Positions 17,777-27,510 of a DNA stretch of 64,000 bases are shown here, piece by piece. Where the stretch lies: NCBI GenBank assembly GCA_001766655.1, contig MJCC01000024.1, positions 1-64,000 of the forward strand, in the 5' to 3' direction. Source of the DNA: Phytomonas francai (taxonomy: Eukaryota; Euglenozoa; Kinetoplastea; Trypanosomatida; Trypanosomatidae). A program made the translations under genes and the position numbers. The first letter of the stretch is position 1; each line of letters opens with the position of its first letter. The notes under the pieces were generated by a model, which ran no database searches, was not told where the DNA came from, and saw nothing but the letters and a program-made list of their open reading frames with translations.

Positions 17777-20700
17777 CTAACGATCAGTCGATTCTTCAAG
17801 TGTATTACGTGTGCCCGTGGCACGGGGTGAAGTTCCACGCCGCACGGATTCTTCCACAAGGCGTGAGCGACGCCTCTCCAATTCGCGAATACTCTCCTTA
17901 TTCTTGATCGATAGTGTGCTCTTTTCGTACGGAAAGTGTTGTTGAGACTCCGAATTCCCGGCGGGAAACCATGGCTGAATGTAATGCGGCGACCTTCGTG
18001 AAGAGCCTCCGTTATCCGTGGATCGGCGACGGCGACTCGAGGAGCTGGATATCTTGGATGCACGTGCGCGGTCTGAATGCACGTTGCTGGATACTGGCGG
18101 CGGAGGCAGGTACACAGGCTCCTCAGGCTTTTTGGCTTCTGCAAGCTCGTCATGGAGGGTGCTGGAGGCTTCTTTCTCCTCTTTAGATTTGACATCTGCA
18201 GGTTGAGACTCGATTTTCTGTGGTTGTGTAGGAGGGTAAGGCTGGTTTTCTACCTTTGCGCCATCAGAGGGTGATCTGCTTCGGTGTAAGGGTTCGACAG
18301 AGGGCGTCTTCCTCGCGCCGTGCGATTCAGAGGGTGATTTATACGCGTCACGGGCACCAGTGGAGGGTACTTCCTTTACACCCCGGGACTCAGAGGGCGA
18401 TTTATACGCGTCACGGACAACATTTGAGGGCGATTCCTTTATGCTGTGAGACTCAGAGGGTGGTTTGTGCGCGTCATGGGCACCAGTGGAAGGTACTTCC
18501 TTTACACCCCGGGACTCAGAGGGTGATTTATACGCGTCATGGGCACCAGTGGAGGGTACTTCCTTTACACCCCGGGACTCAGAGGGNNNNNNNNNNNNNN
18601 NNNNNNNNNNNNNNNNNNNNNNNNNNNNNNNNNNNNNNNNNNNNNNNNNNNNNNNNNNNNNNNNNNNNNNNNNNNNNNNNNNNNNNNNNNNNNNNNNNNN
18701 NNNNNNNNNNNNNNNNNNNNNNNNNNNNNNNNNNNNNNNNNNNNNNNNNNNNNNNNNNNNNNNNNNNNNNNNNNNNNNNNNNNNNNNNNNNNNNNNNNNN
18801 NNNNNNGATTTATACGCGTCACGGGCACCAGTGGAGGGTACTTCCTTTACACCCCGGGACTCAGAGGGTGATTTATACGCGTCACGGGCACCAGTGGAGG
18901 GCGATTCCTTTACACCCCGGGACTCAGAGGGTGATTTATGCGCGTCATGGGCACCAGTGGAGGGCGATTCCTTGACACTCCGGGACTCAGAGGGTGATTT
19001 ATACGCGTCATGGGCACCAGTGGAGGGCGATTNCTTGACACTCCGGGACTCAGAGGGTGATTTATACGCGTCATGGGCACCAGTGGAGGGCGATTCCTTG
19101 ACACTCCGGGACTCAGAGGGTGATTTATGCGCGTCATGGGCGCCAGTGGAGGGAGAGCTCCTGACGTCATATGATTCGGAAGGAGTTTTGTATCGGTTCA
19201 GAGATTCAACAGAGGGAGATTTCCGCTTTTGATATAGATCTGACTGGTTCCCTAAATAATCCCTGTCAAGCTCATCTCCATTTTCATCATCAGGGTTCAT
19301 TTCATACCTGTCATCTCCTTCATCTCTGAATCGATTTAATTCATCAACAGGTGTTTCATACAGGCGAGAGTTCACGTCACTTTCATCGTGCAACTCGTCA
19401 TACAACCCTCCAGCCCTTTCCAGGTCATCCTCGCGGTCAATTTCCATTGGTTGCTTATCCTCGGCATCTTCTAGTTCCTCTTGTTCCTCAGATACCTCTT
19501 GCTCCTCAACCTCTTCCTCGTCTTGGGAAAAGATATCCTTGTCGACAATAAGTTTCTGTGGTTGTTCTGGGCCATGGAAACGCCTGTAGCCCAATATGAC
19601 CTCACCACGATCCACGTCAGGCTTGGAAACTTCATGCATTTTTACAATATATACACCCTCGTCCTCTTGGCCGACCACACAACTGCCAACGGAAACTGGC
19701 AAATTCCCTTCTTCAAGCACGGTCAGCTCCAATTTATTCTTGTTTCGATCTACCCCAATAAATCGAATCTCTTGATTCCAAGGAATGATGTCGTCATTGT
19801 TCACTTCATCTTTAGTTCTTGTTCCCATCATTGTGGCGCCCTCCAAGTTTTCTGTGCAGATGGTCAGTATGGCCTGTTCCACCGGTTCCTGTTCATGTTT
19901 GGTAATGTTGACCCCGCGCACGACAGACACAAAAACGGATTCCTTTGGCACTTCTATGAGCGTCGGCTTATCGTTGAGCTCATGCAACAAACGTTTGTCC
20001 CACTCAACGTAGATCTCGCCCCAAAGAGCGTCATCCTTGGACTTTGACTCAATGAGTAGTACGGCATTACCTCTACGATGCAGTCGTTCGAAATCGAGTG
20101 GCACTGCACCGATGACCAGAAGTTCCTCCTCCTCGTTAGCCAAGCTGCCCTCCTCCTTAGGAACACAGATCAAAATATGGCCGAGCTTCTTGTTAGTGCT
20201 GAGCCGTGTTGCCTTAAATGCGTTCTCTGGAAGGTAGTGATAGCCTTCTTTGGAAAAGTAAGGAGAAAAGGATGTCTCCTGACCTGATCCGAGGTTATAC
20301 AACATTGACTCAGAGCAGTTGTCATCAGTGTCGCGTAGCACACACAGCACGCCGCCAGGGAACGGCTCACTGCCGTTATCGGTATACTGGAAGATGTGGT
20401 AAGTCACGAAGCTGCATCGGACTGGCTCATCAAGTGCTTGCTGCTCAATGGCTGTCTCGTCAATACGGTCTTGCCCGTCCTTGCTGATGTACCAGGACAC
20501 CACAATGGAACCCATGGCGCCTTCTCGGGAAACGCCATCCCAAAGAATCATCTCAGTTTGTTTACTGGGACGCGGCTCGATTGGGAGTATCGTTTCATCC
20601 CCACGTGTAGCGTCCCCCACCAACTCTTTTGGGATCAAAATGCTTCCTAGCACGTGGTCTCCAGGAATGTTATTGTTCAGGACCAGCAACTCAAGAGGTT

Positions 20701-21253
20701 CATTGGGATTCGAGTATGGAAACTCAAAGAGTTCATCCCAGGTTGTCAAAGCTCCTTTTTTAAGAGGAACCTTCGCAGTATGCCCCTCAAACCCCCCACA
20801 ACGAACCACAACAAACATGGGATCCCGCGGTGAAGCGGCAAGGTCCTTGCCGTGGTGAACTGTGACCACCAGCCTCACATCATCTCCTCGGTTCTGGCGT
20901 CTCCGAAGCTCCTCCAAGGTCGGAGGCGGTGGTAAGTTAGGATGCGTATGGATGGCCTCGTCATCCTCAGGAACCCACTGTGGGGGTCGGGGGCCAGAAA
21001 CAAAAGGCAGTGGTTTAGCCCTTTCCTCAAAAACGTCCAACTGAAGGAGCTTGCGGCGCTCTGACTCCTTCTCAGCCTGCACCAATTGGTGGAGTCGATC
21101 CTGTACAGTCAACTTGGAGAATGCACTGCAACATGGGCAAATGTAAACTTCAGGCATCTGCTCATAAGTCCCCTCCGGTGGGAAGCCTGTTCGGCGGATC
21201 AGTGATGCTGCTGTGTCATCTTCGTGTGGAAGGGGTTCTCCAAAAATAGACAT
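17777..21253 (-). CDS. Triple C2-domain protein with 21-residue tandem repeats
   Basis: About 1158 residues across a 220-base assembly gap. N-terminal CPCC (about 39-42) and a basic helix come first. Three C2-like beta-sandwiches follow, at about 126-265 (LVVTVHHGKDLAAS... WDELFEF), 290-430 and 445-565; few of the usual Ca2+-binding aspartates are evident, so membrane or protein binding may be Ca2+-independent. Next is an acidic stretch (about 575-670), then tandem copies of a 21-residue unit of type SPSTGAHDAYKSPSESRSVKE, then an Arg/Ser-rich tail (RRRRSTDNGG, RRGTSPRATGTRN). The repeat units are rich in SP/SE sites and likely phosphorylated and disordered. C2-repeat proteins of this build are often cytoskeletal or flagellar-pocket/FAZ proteins in trypanosomatids; that is inference. 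True length is unknown because the repeat array is interrupted by Ns. Confidence 0.7.
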   Translation of the reverse strand: MSIFGEPLPHEDDTAASLIRRTGFPPEGTYEQMPEVYICPCCSAFSKLTVQDRLHQLVQAEKESERRKLLQLDVFEERAKPLPFVSGPRPPQWVPEDDEAIHTHPNLPPPPTLEELRRRQNRGDDVRLVVTVHHGKDLAASPRDPMFVVVRCGGFEGHTAKVPLKKGALTTWDELFEFPYSNPNEPLELLVLNNNIPGDHVLGSILIPKELVGDATRGDETILPIEPRPSKQTEMILWDGVSREGAMGSIVVSWYISKDGQDRIDETAIEQQALDEPVRCSFVTYHIFQYTDNGSEPFPGGVLCVLRDTDDNCSESMLYNLGSGQETSFSPYFSKEGYHYLPENAFKATRLSTNKKLGHILICVPKEEGSLANEEEELLVIGAVPLDFERLHRRGNAVLLIESKSKDDALWGEIYVEWDKRLLHELNDKPTLIEVPKESVFVSVVRGVNITKHEQEPVEQAILTICTENLEGATMMGTRTKDEVNNDDIIPWNQEIRFIGVDRNKNKLELTVLEEGNLPVSVGSCVVGQEDEGVYIVKMHEVSKPDVDRGEVILGYRRFHGPEQPQKLIVDKDIFSQDEEEVEEQEVSEEQEELEDAEDKQPMEIDREDDLERAGGLYDELHDESDVNSRLYETPVDELNRFRDEGDDRYEMNPDDENGDELDRDYLGNQSDLYQKRKSPSVESLNRYKTPSESYDVRSSPSTGAHDAHKSPSESRSVKESPSTGAHDAYKSPSESRSVKXSPSTGAHDAYKSPSESRSVKESPSTGAHDAHKSPSESRGVKESPSTGARDAYKSPSESRGVKEVPSTGARDAYKXXXXXXXXXXXXXXXXXXXXXXXXXXXXXXXXXXXXXXXXXXXXXXXXXXXXXXXXXXXXXXXXXXXXXXXXXXPSESRGVKEVPSTGAHDAYKSPSESRGVKEVPSTGAHDAHKPPSESHSIKESPSNVVRDAYKSPSESRGVKEVPSTGARDAYKSPSESHGARKTPSVEPLHRSRSPSDGAKVENQPYPPTQPQKIESQPADVKSKEEKEASSTLHDELAEAKKPEEPVYLPPPPVSSNVHSDRARASKISSSSSRRRRSTDNGGSSRRSPHYIQPWFPAGNSESQQHFPYEKSTLSIKNKESIRELERRRSRLVEESVRRGTSPRATGTRNTLEESTDR
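18287..19185 (-). repeat. 63-bp coding tandem repeat, interrupted by an assembly gap
   Basis: Near-identical 63-bp units encode a 21-residue motif. About four to five units lie left of the gap (18287-18586) and about six right of it (18807-19185). Variation between units is small and partly patterned (gcgatt versus gtactt; ctccgg versus accccg; cac versus cgc), giving subfamilies GAHDAYK/GARDAYK and SVKE/GVKE. Outer copies (toward both ends) are more degenerate, as usual in arrays homogenised from the middle. Confidence 0.92.
18587..18806. other. Assembly gap (220 N) inside the tandem repeat
   Basis: There are 220 Ns. The flanks would join seamlessly with one base plus a whole number of 63-bp units, but 219 is not a multiple of 63, so the N length is an estimate and not the true size. 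Reading frame is preserved across it. A single further N is at 19032. Confidence 0.95.
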
Positions 21254-21892
21254 AGCTTTCGAGAGGTGGCTTCGCTCAAACTTCCTTTATTTTCTCTCTG
21301 TGTGATGAAAGTGATCTTTCGGGCGAACGACGAGGATACTCTGAAGCGCGCGTGAAGTAAAGAGTAAACAGCGAAAGAATGAATACAAGAAAACGTGAAG
21401 AAAAGTAAAAGACAATAGTAGTGTTCTAATATATATATATATATATATAAACTAGGATTAGAGTTCGAACAAAGTTCTAAAATAAGAAAAGTATAAGAAG
21501 GAATGACGAAAATGTGAGGCATATGGATCAAGGGCATAAGACAAAAAGCAAATAAACTCTGGTGTCACTGCGTGTAGTAAGCTGATTCAAAATGTGAAAG
21601 AATTTTCTTGCGAAGGAGATAGTCAAATCCTATTTCCTAATTGGTGGGACATATCAGCAGCAAGGAATAGCATCTCGTAAGGAATTAAAAGAGTAGTGGT
21701 GACCTGGTAGTTGCAGGGGGGGGGGGGGGGGGGGGGGAGTTGATTGTACATCTCGAAACATAAATAAATAACACATCATAATATAAAAGCCAATGCGCTG
21801 TAGATACATAAACAGATGCATCGCCGGTTTCCTACTCCGTCTTACAACAAATTCAGGGGAAAGTTACAAAGCGAGGAGGATCCTTTAAAACC
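21254..21892. other. Intergenic spacer with (AT)n and poly-G22
   Basis: The spacer between CFAP44 and the C2 gene holds a TA-dinucleotide run (21429-21449) and a 22-base G homopolymer (21716-21737; C22 in the transcript). No gene seen. Confidence 0.6.
21716..21737. repeat. Poly-G22 homopolymer
   Basis: There are 22 consecutive G on the plus strand, 156 bases past the CFAP44 stop; C22 in the transcript. Confidence 0.95.
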
Positions 21893-24800
21893 TTAAGAGG
21901 CAGAATGAGTATAAACGTGCCCTCCTTTACGACGCAGCATTGCAATCTCCGCACTCAATGCAGCAATCTCCCCTTGTTGGGAAGCAATGAGCATGCCCAA
22001 TTCATCCCGGTCCTTTTGCGTTGCGATCAGTGATCCGACAAAACGCTTCTCAGTCTTCGAGGTGTTCCGAGCTAAGTCTCGTTCAATGGACTGTCGATCA
22101 CTTTCATAGTCACCAATATCCTGGAGCAAATGTGTATTATGGAGTACCTCGCCCTGTAACCGCCTCCGTAAGGTGAATATCTCGTTCTCACGCTGCCGCA
22201 CTTTACGCGCCCACTCCAGCTCCACATGTCGCAGCTCCTCTTTCATGGATTCTATGCGCTGGCTTGTGCCGCACGATTCGAGCATCTCAAGGTCCACGTG
22301 GCGACCGAACTTGAGCATCATGACCTCACTAACCTTGCCTTTCCATTCCTCATACATTTTGAGTGATTTTGACATGACTTCCAGTATTCTGGTCAGCTCA
22401 GCTGACATATCTAAGATCATCTGGCGGCGTTTCTCCTTTTGCACATCCAACTCTAAAATACGCTTTTGCAAATGCTGTAGAACCTCTTCAGCAAGTACTA
22501 GCACCGGCTGATTTGGCAAATCACTGGGCAGCTGCAAGTTGTCATCCAAACAGAGCACCTCGCTGCAGTAAAGGGGAACTACAGTATCAAGGAGATTGAG
22601 ATCTCGTCGCTTCTCATCCTCCAAATCTTTCTGTCGCCTTTGACAGTCTTTGATTTCTTTGGTGCGCTCCTCAATGATGTCTTCGTTTTCCTTAAGATTT
22701 TTTTTCAAATCCTCTGATTTTAGCTTCATCTCTGAGATATCACTCAAAAAGTCTTGTCGTTTCTCGCGTAGTTGGAGAACCCTTTCCCAGTGCTCAATAT
22801 CGCAGTGTGCAGGACACGCCTCCTCCTTGATTTCATCTTCATCGTCCGTGTCATCGTCGTCGTCGTCGTCACTAGTCACATCATCGTCGATAACATCTTC
22901 GTCCGCCTTTTTGCGGCGCTTCAAGGTGCGATTGAACACTTTCAGTATGTAAGGAACCTTGTCGCTAGGGAAAGATTCTTGAATAAATGTTTCAATATCC
23001 TGTCTGAACGTTTTAAAGGAATCTTGCTTTTTGGCAATTTTATTTCCCATTTCCTTGATGTTGACCTTAATTTCCTTGACTTTATTCCAAAGCTTGTCGC
23101 AGCTCCTCCGGGCTGTGTTTCTCTGGTTACGTAGGGCGCTATCTCGCGTACGATACGTGAGGAGCATTTCGTATTCGCTAAATAGCAAAAGAATGCGCGC
23201 ATCAGCGAGACAAAAGTCTGCATCTAAATCGACACGTTTTCGAAATAATTTGTAGAGGGATGTGTCAAAGTCTCTCATCAAGTGTTGACATTGCGCGGAA
23301 AGGCGGCGGCGCTCCGTCAATAACTGCTCCTTGTGCAGCGTCAGCTCTTCAATCTCTATCTCGCTTAGCTTAATGTTTTCAATTTTCGCCTTGAGCTCCA
23401 TATCCAGCCGCTCGCGATTTACGGTAGCCAAACTAAGTGTACTATGTCGTAAGGTACGATCTGATCTAGAAAACCTGCGGCTTGCCCTATAGCGACTTGA
23501 CCGACGGTCCATAGGTCCACTACAGCTGCCTATTTTTAACTCGTCTTGTTGGATTCCGGCAAGGTCCGCACCGAAGCCGCGCTGTGCCTTTTTAGCTTGC
23601 TCTTGTTTCTCTCTCTCAAAATTCTTCCGCACTAAATACGCGTCCAGATCTTCATGGGTCATTTCGAAAATACGCTCCGGTTCCTCGTCGTCCAGCAGTT
23701 TTATAGTCGAAGAGTCGAAACTACTGTCCTTCAATTCCCTGTTAATGATCCCAATTCTGCAACGCAACGCATTGATGTGCTTCATGCAGCTGCGCTTTTC
23801 CTCTCGAATTCGCTTCAATTCTTCATTAAATTCAGAGCGTTTGTTAACCAGAATCCACTGAAAATGAATAATCTGTTTTAGCTTCACGCTTGATGTTGGG
23901 TGATGCAAGTCGTCACTCTTATAATTTACATCTGTGCGCAGGACACATTCGCCGCGCTGCTCAAGATCGTTTTCCCGCAGCTGGGCCAGCTCGTCCTCCG
24001 CCTTCTTCGGATCCGGCGCTTCCTTTAAGAGGTTCTCATAACCGATGCGTCTTTCTTCCCTCACACGCCGACGTTCATCGGCCTTTTTGAGCTGTTGTAT
24101 TACGGTACTTTTTAAGCAGACATCACCAAATTCATTTGCCGGGCCTGCACCCGAGAAATGGTTGGGTTTACTACGCATTTGTTGGGCAGATACCGTTCCT
24201 GTGAGATCCCCAGTGTTGTCTGCCCCCAAAGCATCCTCTGCTGCTGCCCCTGCCTCAATGGTGTCGCGGTTTTCTTTCTCATCTTCATGATCTTCTTCAT
24301 TCGCGGCATCGATATCTTGCTGCATCTGCTTAATTACCGGAGCAGGGTTTACTGCTCGAAAAGAAGCCACCGAAAATTCCCTGGAAAACGCGTGAACGCA
24401 AAAGCGATCCCAAAGCAAGTTATCCAAGAAGCGATTCCGCATCTTCCTAGTGCGCACCTCCTCTCTAGCGGACCTCAGTGCCCACTCCTCACGAGCCTTA
24501 TCAATACGCCGTTGCATTTCCTCCTCAAGCTTTTGGGTCAAACTCGGGTCCAGCTCGAGCTCTGTGCTATCCATCCGATACTCTTCGGATAGTTTATTGT
24601 TACTGGCTATGACGTCAGCGTACCGTTCGTTTAGGGCAGACACTTTGCTATAGAATTCGTCAAACTCTTCCTTCTTCGCAGCCTCCTCCTTGGCCCTGTC
24701 CTCAGCCTCCTTCTGCTCCTGAATCGAGAGGGGGAAATGCAGAGCATTCGGGTGTGGGATCTGCAGACCTCCGGGAGAAGAGAGAAGCGCCGCCCCTTTA

Positions 24801-27181
24801 CTTTCTGCGACACCTTCGGCATCTAGTGCAGAATGCGCTGAGGCAATCGTTTGAATTTTTGAAAAAGCCGCATCAACATTCGAGAGCGGTGGTGCCGTGC
24901 CTCTTTTAAGGAGCTGTGCCACCATCAGCATATCTGTGCCGGTGGTAATGACCATTGAACCGTCGTAGGACACACCAACAGACGTGATGTGACCCGTTGT
25001 ACTATCGTGGGACTGGCCGATGAGAACCGGATGCGGATCCGACTTGTCGCATTCGAACATCAAGACCATCGCCTGCTCGCACACCACCAGAAGCTTCCCG
25101 GCCTGGGGGCCACTTCCCACAAAAGCTGAGTGCGGCACACAGTCGCGGTAGCACAAGTTGTCTCCCGGATCCTCCACATAATCGGGCGGCTCCACGCCTG
25201 TCGGTGGAAGCGGAGGAAGGACACACCTTCCGGGGTAACGCACAGATCCTCGATAACGGTACACGAGTTCTTCCTTGTGGATGCCAATAGCGAGACTTCC
25301 ATCGGCGAGGCAACGTATAAAACTGATCGGCCACGGCCCGTCATCTCTCTCAGCCAACAGATCCTCTTCCTCTTCAACCTCCTCATTTTCCATTCGCTGC
25401 GGGGGAAGCCTGTGCTGGCGGATCCCTAGTAGAGCGTAGCTGCAAGGAAACTCAAAGGACTTGTTGGTATCAACCTCATCAGGCCCTGGCGCGCGGATCA
25501 CCAGCACTTCCCCCGTGTTGTAGCCAACAAGGCATCCTCCGCCCTCTACCATATCCCATTCAAGGCAAACCGGATTTGGGAGCGGCAGCTGACAGAACCC
25601 ACACGCCCCAAGTGCGTCATAATTCTCAGAAACCTGAAAAAAAAATATTGTCTGCTCAGTCTGAGAAGCTGTACATAGCTGTCGCTCAGTCTTGTCTAGC
25701 GCCATGGCAAAGAGTCCGCTGCCATGAGGACGCCACATTCCAAGCTCGACAAACCCATCCTTATGCAGGCGAAGTAGCCGGAGCGTGCCGTCACTGAAGC
25801 CACATGCAACAACAGAGTCATCAGGCTTTGAATGAAAAAAATGCAATGCCACCACCGGACTACGGGTTGTCTCTGCTGATGGCCATACACTGTGGTACAC
25901 CTCCTGACCTTTGACATAATCAAGCAGGCGAACCGCCCCATCATCGCCACCGGTGACCACCACGTGTGCCCTAGGCGACAGCGCGCAGCATCTAAATGCC
26001 CCTCCATTAAGATTTAGTCGGCGCAAAGCAGACGCTGGGGGAATGGAAACTGTTTTAGACTGCTGCGCCTGAAGGCTGGCAGAGTAGATCGTATCCCGTG
26101 ATGGAAAAGGCGTTGTCCAAATGGTGCCGTGGGTATCCAGGACTACCCACTCGTTTCGGGATGTGCAGTGGGTGACAGAGCGAATATTGCATGTAGGCGA
26201 GATACAGACTTCAAGTAAACACTCAGGGACGTATAACGGCGGCTGCCCACCCTCCCCTTCCGCCTGTTCTAGCTCTTGGCAATTCCAGTACCGCATTGTG
26301 CCATCCTCGCCTGCACTCATTGCGATGGTCCCGTCGTAGATCAATTCGATGACCGTGATCGCCCCGTTGTGGCATGGTTCCCAAGTGTATTGAACTGTAC
26401 CGGACATTAAATCTAAGGAAGACTGGTATAATGCACGAACAAAACAGCACCGCACGAGATCTCCTTCCCATATAAGAAGACAACCGCTTTCGGAACCGCT
26501 GAGAACCTTTCCATCACGAAACACCTCAAAACCAGTAATACTCGATATCTCCAGGGATCCGAATTTCCCTAGCGTTCCCTGCAGCTTCAGACCCGTGAAG
26601 GAGTGAGCCATAGTCCAGAACTTGATGTGGCCAGAGCCACCCGTCACCAAGAGCGCATCGTCAAAAGGGCTGAATCGCACGGTATCAACCTCAGCCCCGA
26701 AGCACTTGCTCCGCAGAATCATCGACTGTTGAGACCAATCCCATATCGAAAGCGTATAGTCAGGAAAGCTCCCTACTGTGGCAATGCGAGTTCCATTCTT
26801 GTTAAACGCACAGGCAGTGTAGCCCTTTAAGCAGCCACCTTCAAAAGAAAAAACGTGTTTCCTAGATGGCCATTTGTACGCAAGCAGCCGTGGGTTCTCC
26901 GGACGCCTTTCGCCAACTATATAATGTGTGAAATCTGGGTGAACTCCTACAACGCCCACCGCACCATCGTCGGGGCACATCTCATACTCTACCTCCCCGC
27001 TCATAAAATGAATAAAAACAACGAACATCCCGGAAGCCATCACAACGACATCATCAGCTATCGACAGGAGTGCGTTATAATGCGATGTATCGATACCGTA
27101 ATGAGAAAAAATTGAACCGATACGTTCAATCGAGTCGTATTGGTGAAGAGGCTTAGACTTTGTAGAGATAATCTGGCTCAT
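21893..27181 (-). CDS. CFAP44: CFAP44 (WDR52) axonemal tether protein
   Basis: This is 1762 residues, the size and architecture of CFAP44. The N-terminal third is WD40 beta-propeller sequence and the last two thirds is coiled coil. Diagnostic segments include GVVGVHPDFTHYIVGE, GSGHIKFWTMAHSFTGLKLQ and DGKVLSGSESGCLLIWEGDL, very close to what I recall of animal CFAP44 at the same places. CFAP43/44 tether the inner-arm dynein f (I1) motor head to doublet microtubules and are needed for flagellar beating; in T. brucei CFAP44 is a flagellar protein. An Asp-rich stretch (DDDDDDDTDDEDE) interrupts the coiled coil. The open frame extends 20 codons upstream but begins at TTG; the ATG at 27181 (MSQIIST) is the first real one. 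The largest gene in the window. Confidence 0.9.
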   Translation of the reverse strand: MSQIISTKSKPLHQYDSIERIGSIFSHYGIDTSHYNALLSIADDVVVMASGMFVVFIHFMSGEVEYEMCPDDGAVGVVGVHPDFTHYIVGERRPENPRLLAYKWPSRKHVFSFEGGCLKGYTACAFNKNGTRIATVGSFPDYTLSIWDWSQQSMILRSKCFGAEVDTVRFSPFDDALLVTGGSGHIKFWTMAHSFTGLKLQGTLGKFGSLEISSITGFEVFRDGKVLSGSESGCLLIWEGDLVRCCFVRALYQSSLDLMSGTVQYTWEPCHNGAITVIELIYDGTIAMSAGEDGTMRYWNCQELEQAEGEGGQPPLYVPECLLEVCISPTCNIRSVTHCTSRNEWVVLDTHGTIWTTPFPSRDTIYSASLQAQQSKTVSIPPASALRRLNLNGGAFRCCALSPRAHVVVTGGDDGAVRLLDYVKGQEVYHSVWPSAETTRSPVVALHFFHSKPDDSVVACGFSDGTLRLLRLHKDGFVELGMWRPHGSGLFAMALDKTERQLCTASQTEQTIFFFQVSENYDALGACGFCQLPLPNPVCLEWDMVEGGGCLVGYNTGEVLVIRAPGPDEVDTNKSFEFPCSYALLGIRQHRLPPQRMENEEVEEEEDLLAERDDGPWPISFIRCLADGSLAIGIHKEELVYRYRGSVRYPGRCVLPPLPPTGVEPPDYVEDPGDNLCYRDCVPHSAFVGSGPQAGKLLVVCEQAMVLMFECDKSDPHPVLIGQSHDSTTGHITSVGVSYDGSMVITTGTDMLMVAQLLKRGTAPPLSNVDAAFSKIQTIASAHSALDAEGVAESKGAALLSSPGGLQIPHPNALHFPLSIQEQKEAEDRAKEEAAKKEEFDEFYSKVSALNERYADVIASNNKLSEEYRMDSTELELDPSLTQKLEEEMQRRIDKAREEWALRSAREEVRTRKMRNRFLDNLLWDRFCVHAFSREFSVASFRAVNPAPVIKQMQQDIDAANEEDHEDEKENRDTIEAGAAAEDALGADNTGDLTGTVSAQQMRSKPNHFSGAGPANEFGDVCLKSTVIQQLKKADERRRVREERRIGYENLLKEAPDPKKAEDELAQLRENDLEQRGECVLRTDVNYKSDDLHHPTSSVKLKQIIHFQWILVNKRSEFNEELKRIREEKRSCMKHINALRCRIGIINRELKDSSFDSSTIKLLDDEEPERIFEMTHEDLDAYLVRKNFEREKQEQAKKAQRGFGADLAGIQQDELKIGSCSGPMDRRSSRYRASRRFSRSDRTLRHSTLSLATVNRERLDMELKAKIENIKLSEIEIEELTLHKEQLLTERRRLSAQCQHLMRDFDTSLYKLFRKRVDLDADFCLADARILLLFSEYEMLLTYRTRDSALRNQRNTARRSCDKLWNKVKEIKVNIKEMGNKIAKKQDSFKTFRQDIETFIQESFPSDKVPYILKVFNRTLKRRKKADEDVIDDDVTSDDDDDDDTDDEDEIKEEACPAHCDIEHWERVLQLREKRQDFLSDISEMKLKSEDLKKNLKENEDIIEERTKEIKDCQRRQKDLEDEKRRDLNLLDTVVPLYCSEVLCLDDNLQLPSDLPNQPVLVLAEEVLQHLQKRILELDVQKEKRRQMILDMSAELTRILEVMSKSLKMYEEWKGKVSEVMMLKFGRHVDLEMLESCGTSQRIESMKEELRHVELEWARKVRQRENEIFTLRRRLQGEVLHNTHLLQDIGDYESDRQSIERDLARNTSKTEKRFVGSLIATQKDRDELGMLIASQQGEIAALSAEIAMLRRKGGHVYTHSAS

Positions 27182-27510
27182 TATTTCTTTTAGGATAGGA
27201 TAACGTATCGAGGTCACACAAATATGGCAACACGGAAGCAACGCACTGCCTTTCTTGAAGATAATGAGAAAATTTTAAGCGAATAGACAGGCTAAGATAC
27301 TATATACCTTTGTGTAAAACCTAGCAGAAGATACACACCGATGAAGCAAACAGTAATAAATGGAAAAATGAGAAATGATTTTTTTGAAGGGAGAAAAGTC
27401 TCAATCACGGTATTGATAGTCTGGAAGCGTATATAAGAGGCCATCACTTCGCTCTTTGATTGCGTCTACACACACACATACCCACTTCATACTCTATACG
27501 CGCAACACGG
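27182..27510. other. Intergenic spacer
   Basis: About 330 bases between the helical-repeat protein and CFAP44, AT-rich, with an (AC)n stretch near 27468-27478. No gene. Confidence 0.5.

Noticed and set aside
18256..19232. Long plus-strand frames through the 63-bp repeat array
   Set aside because: A repeat whose unit is a multiple of three keeps all frames open; these are shadows of the C2-domain protein.
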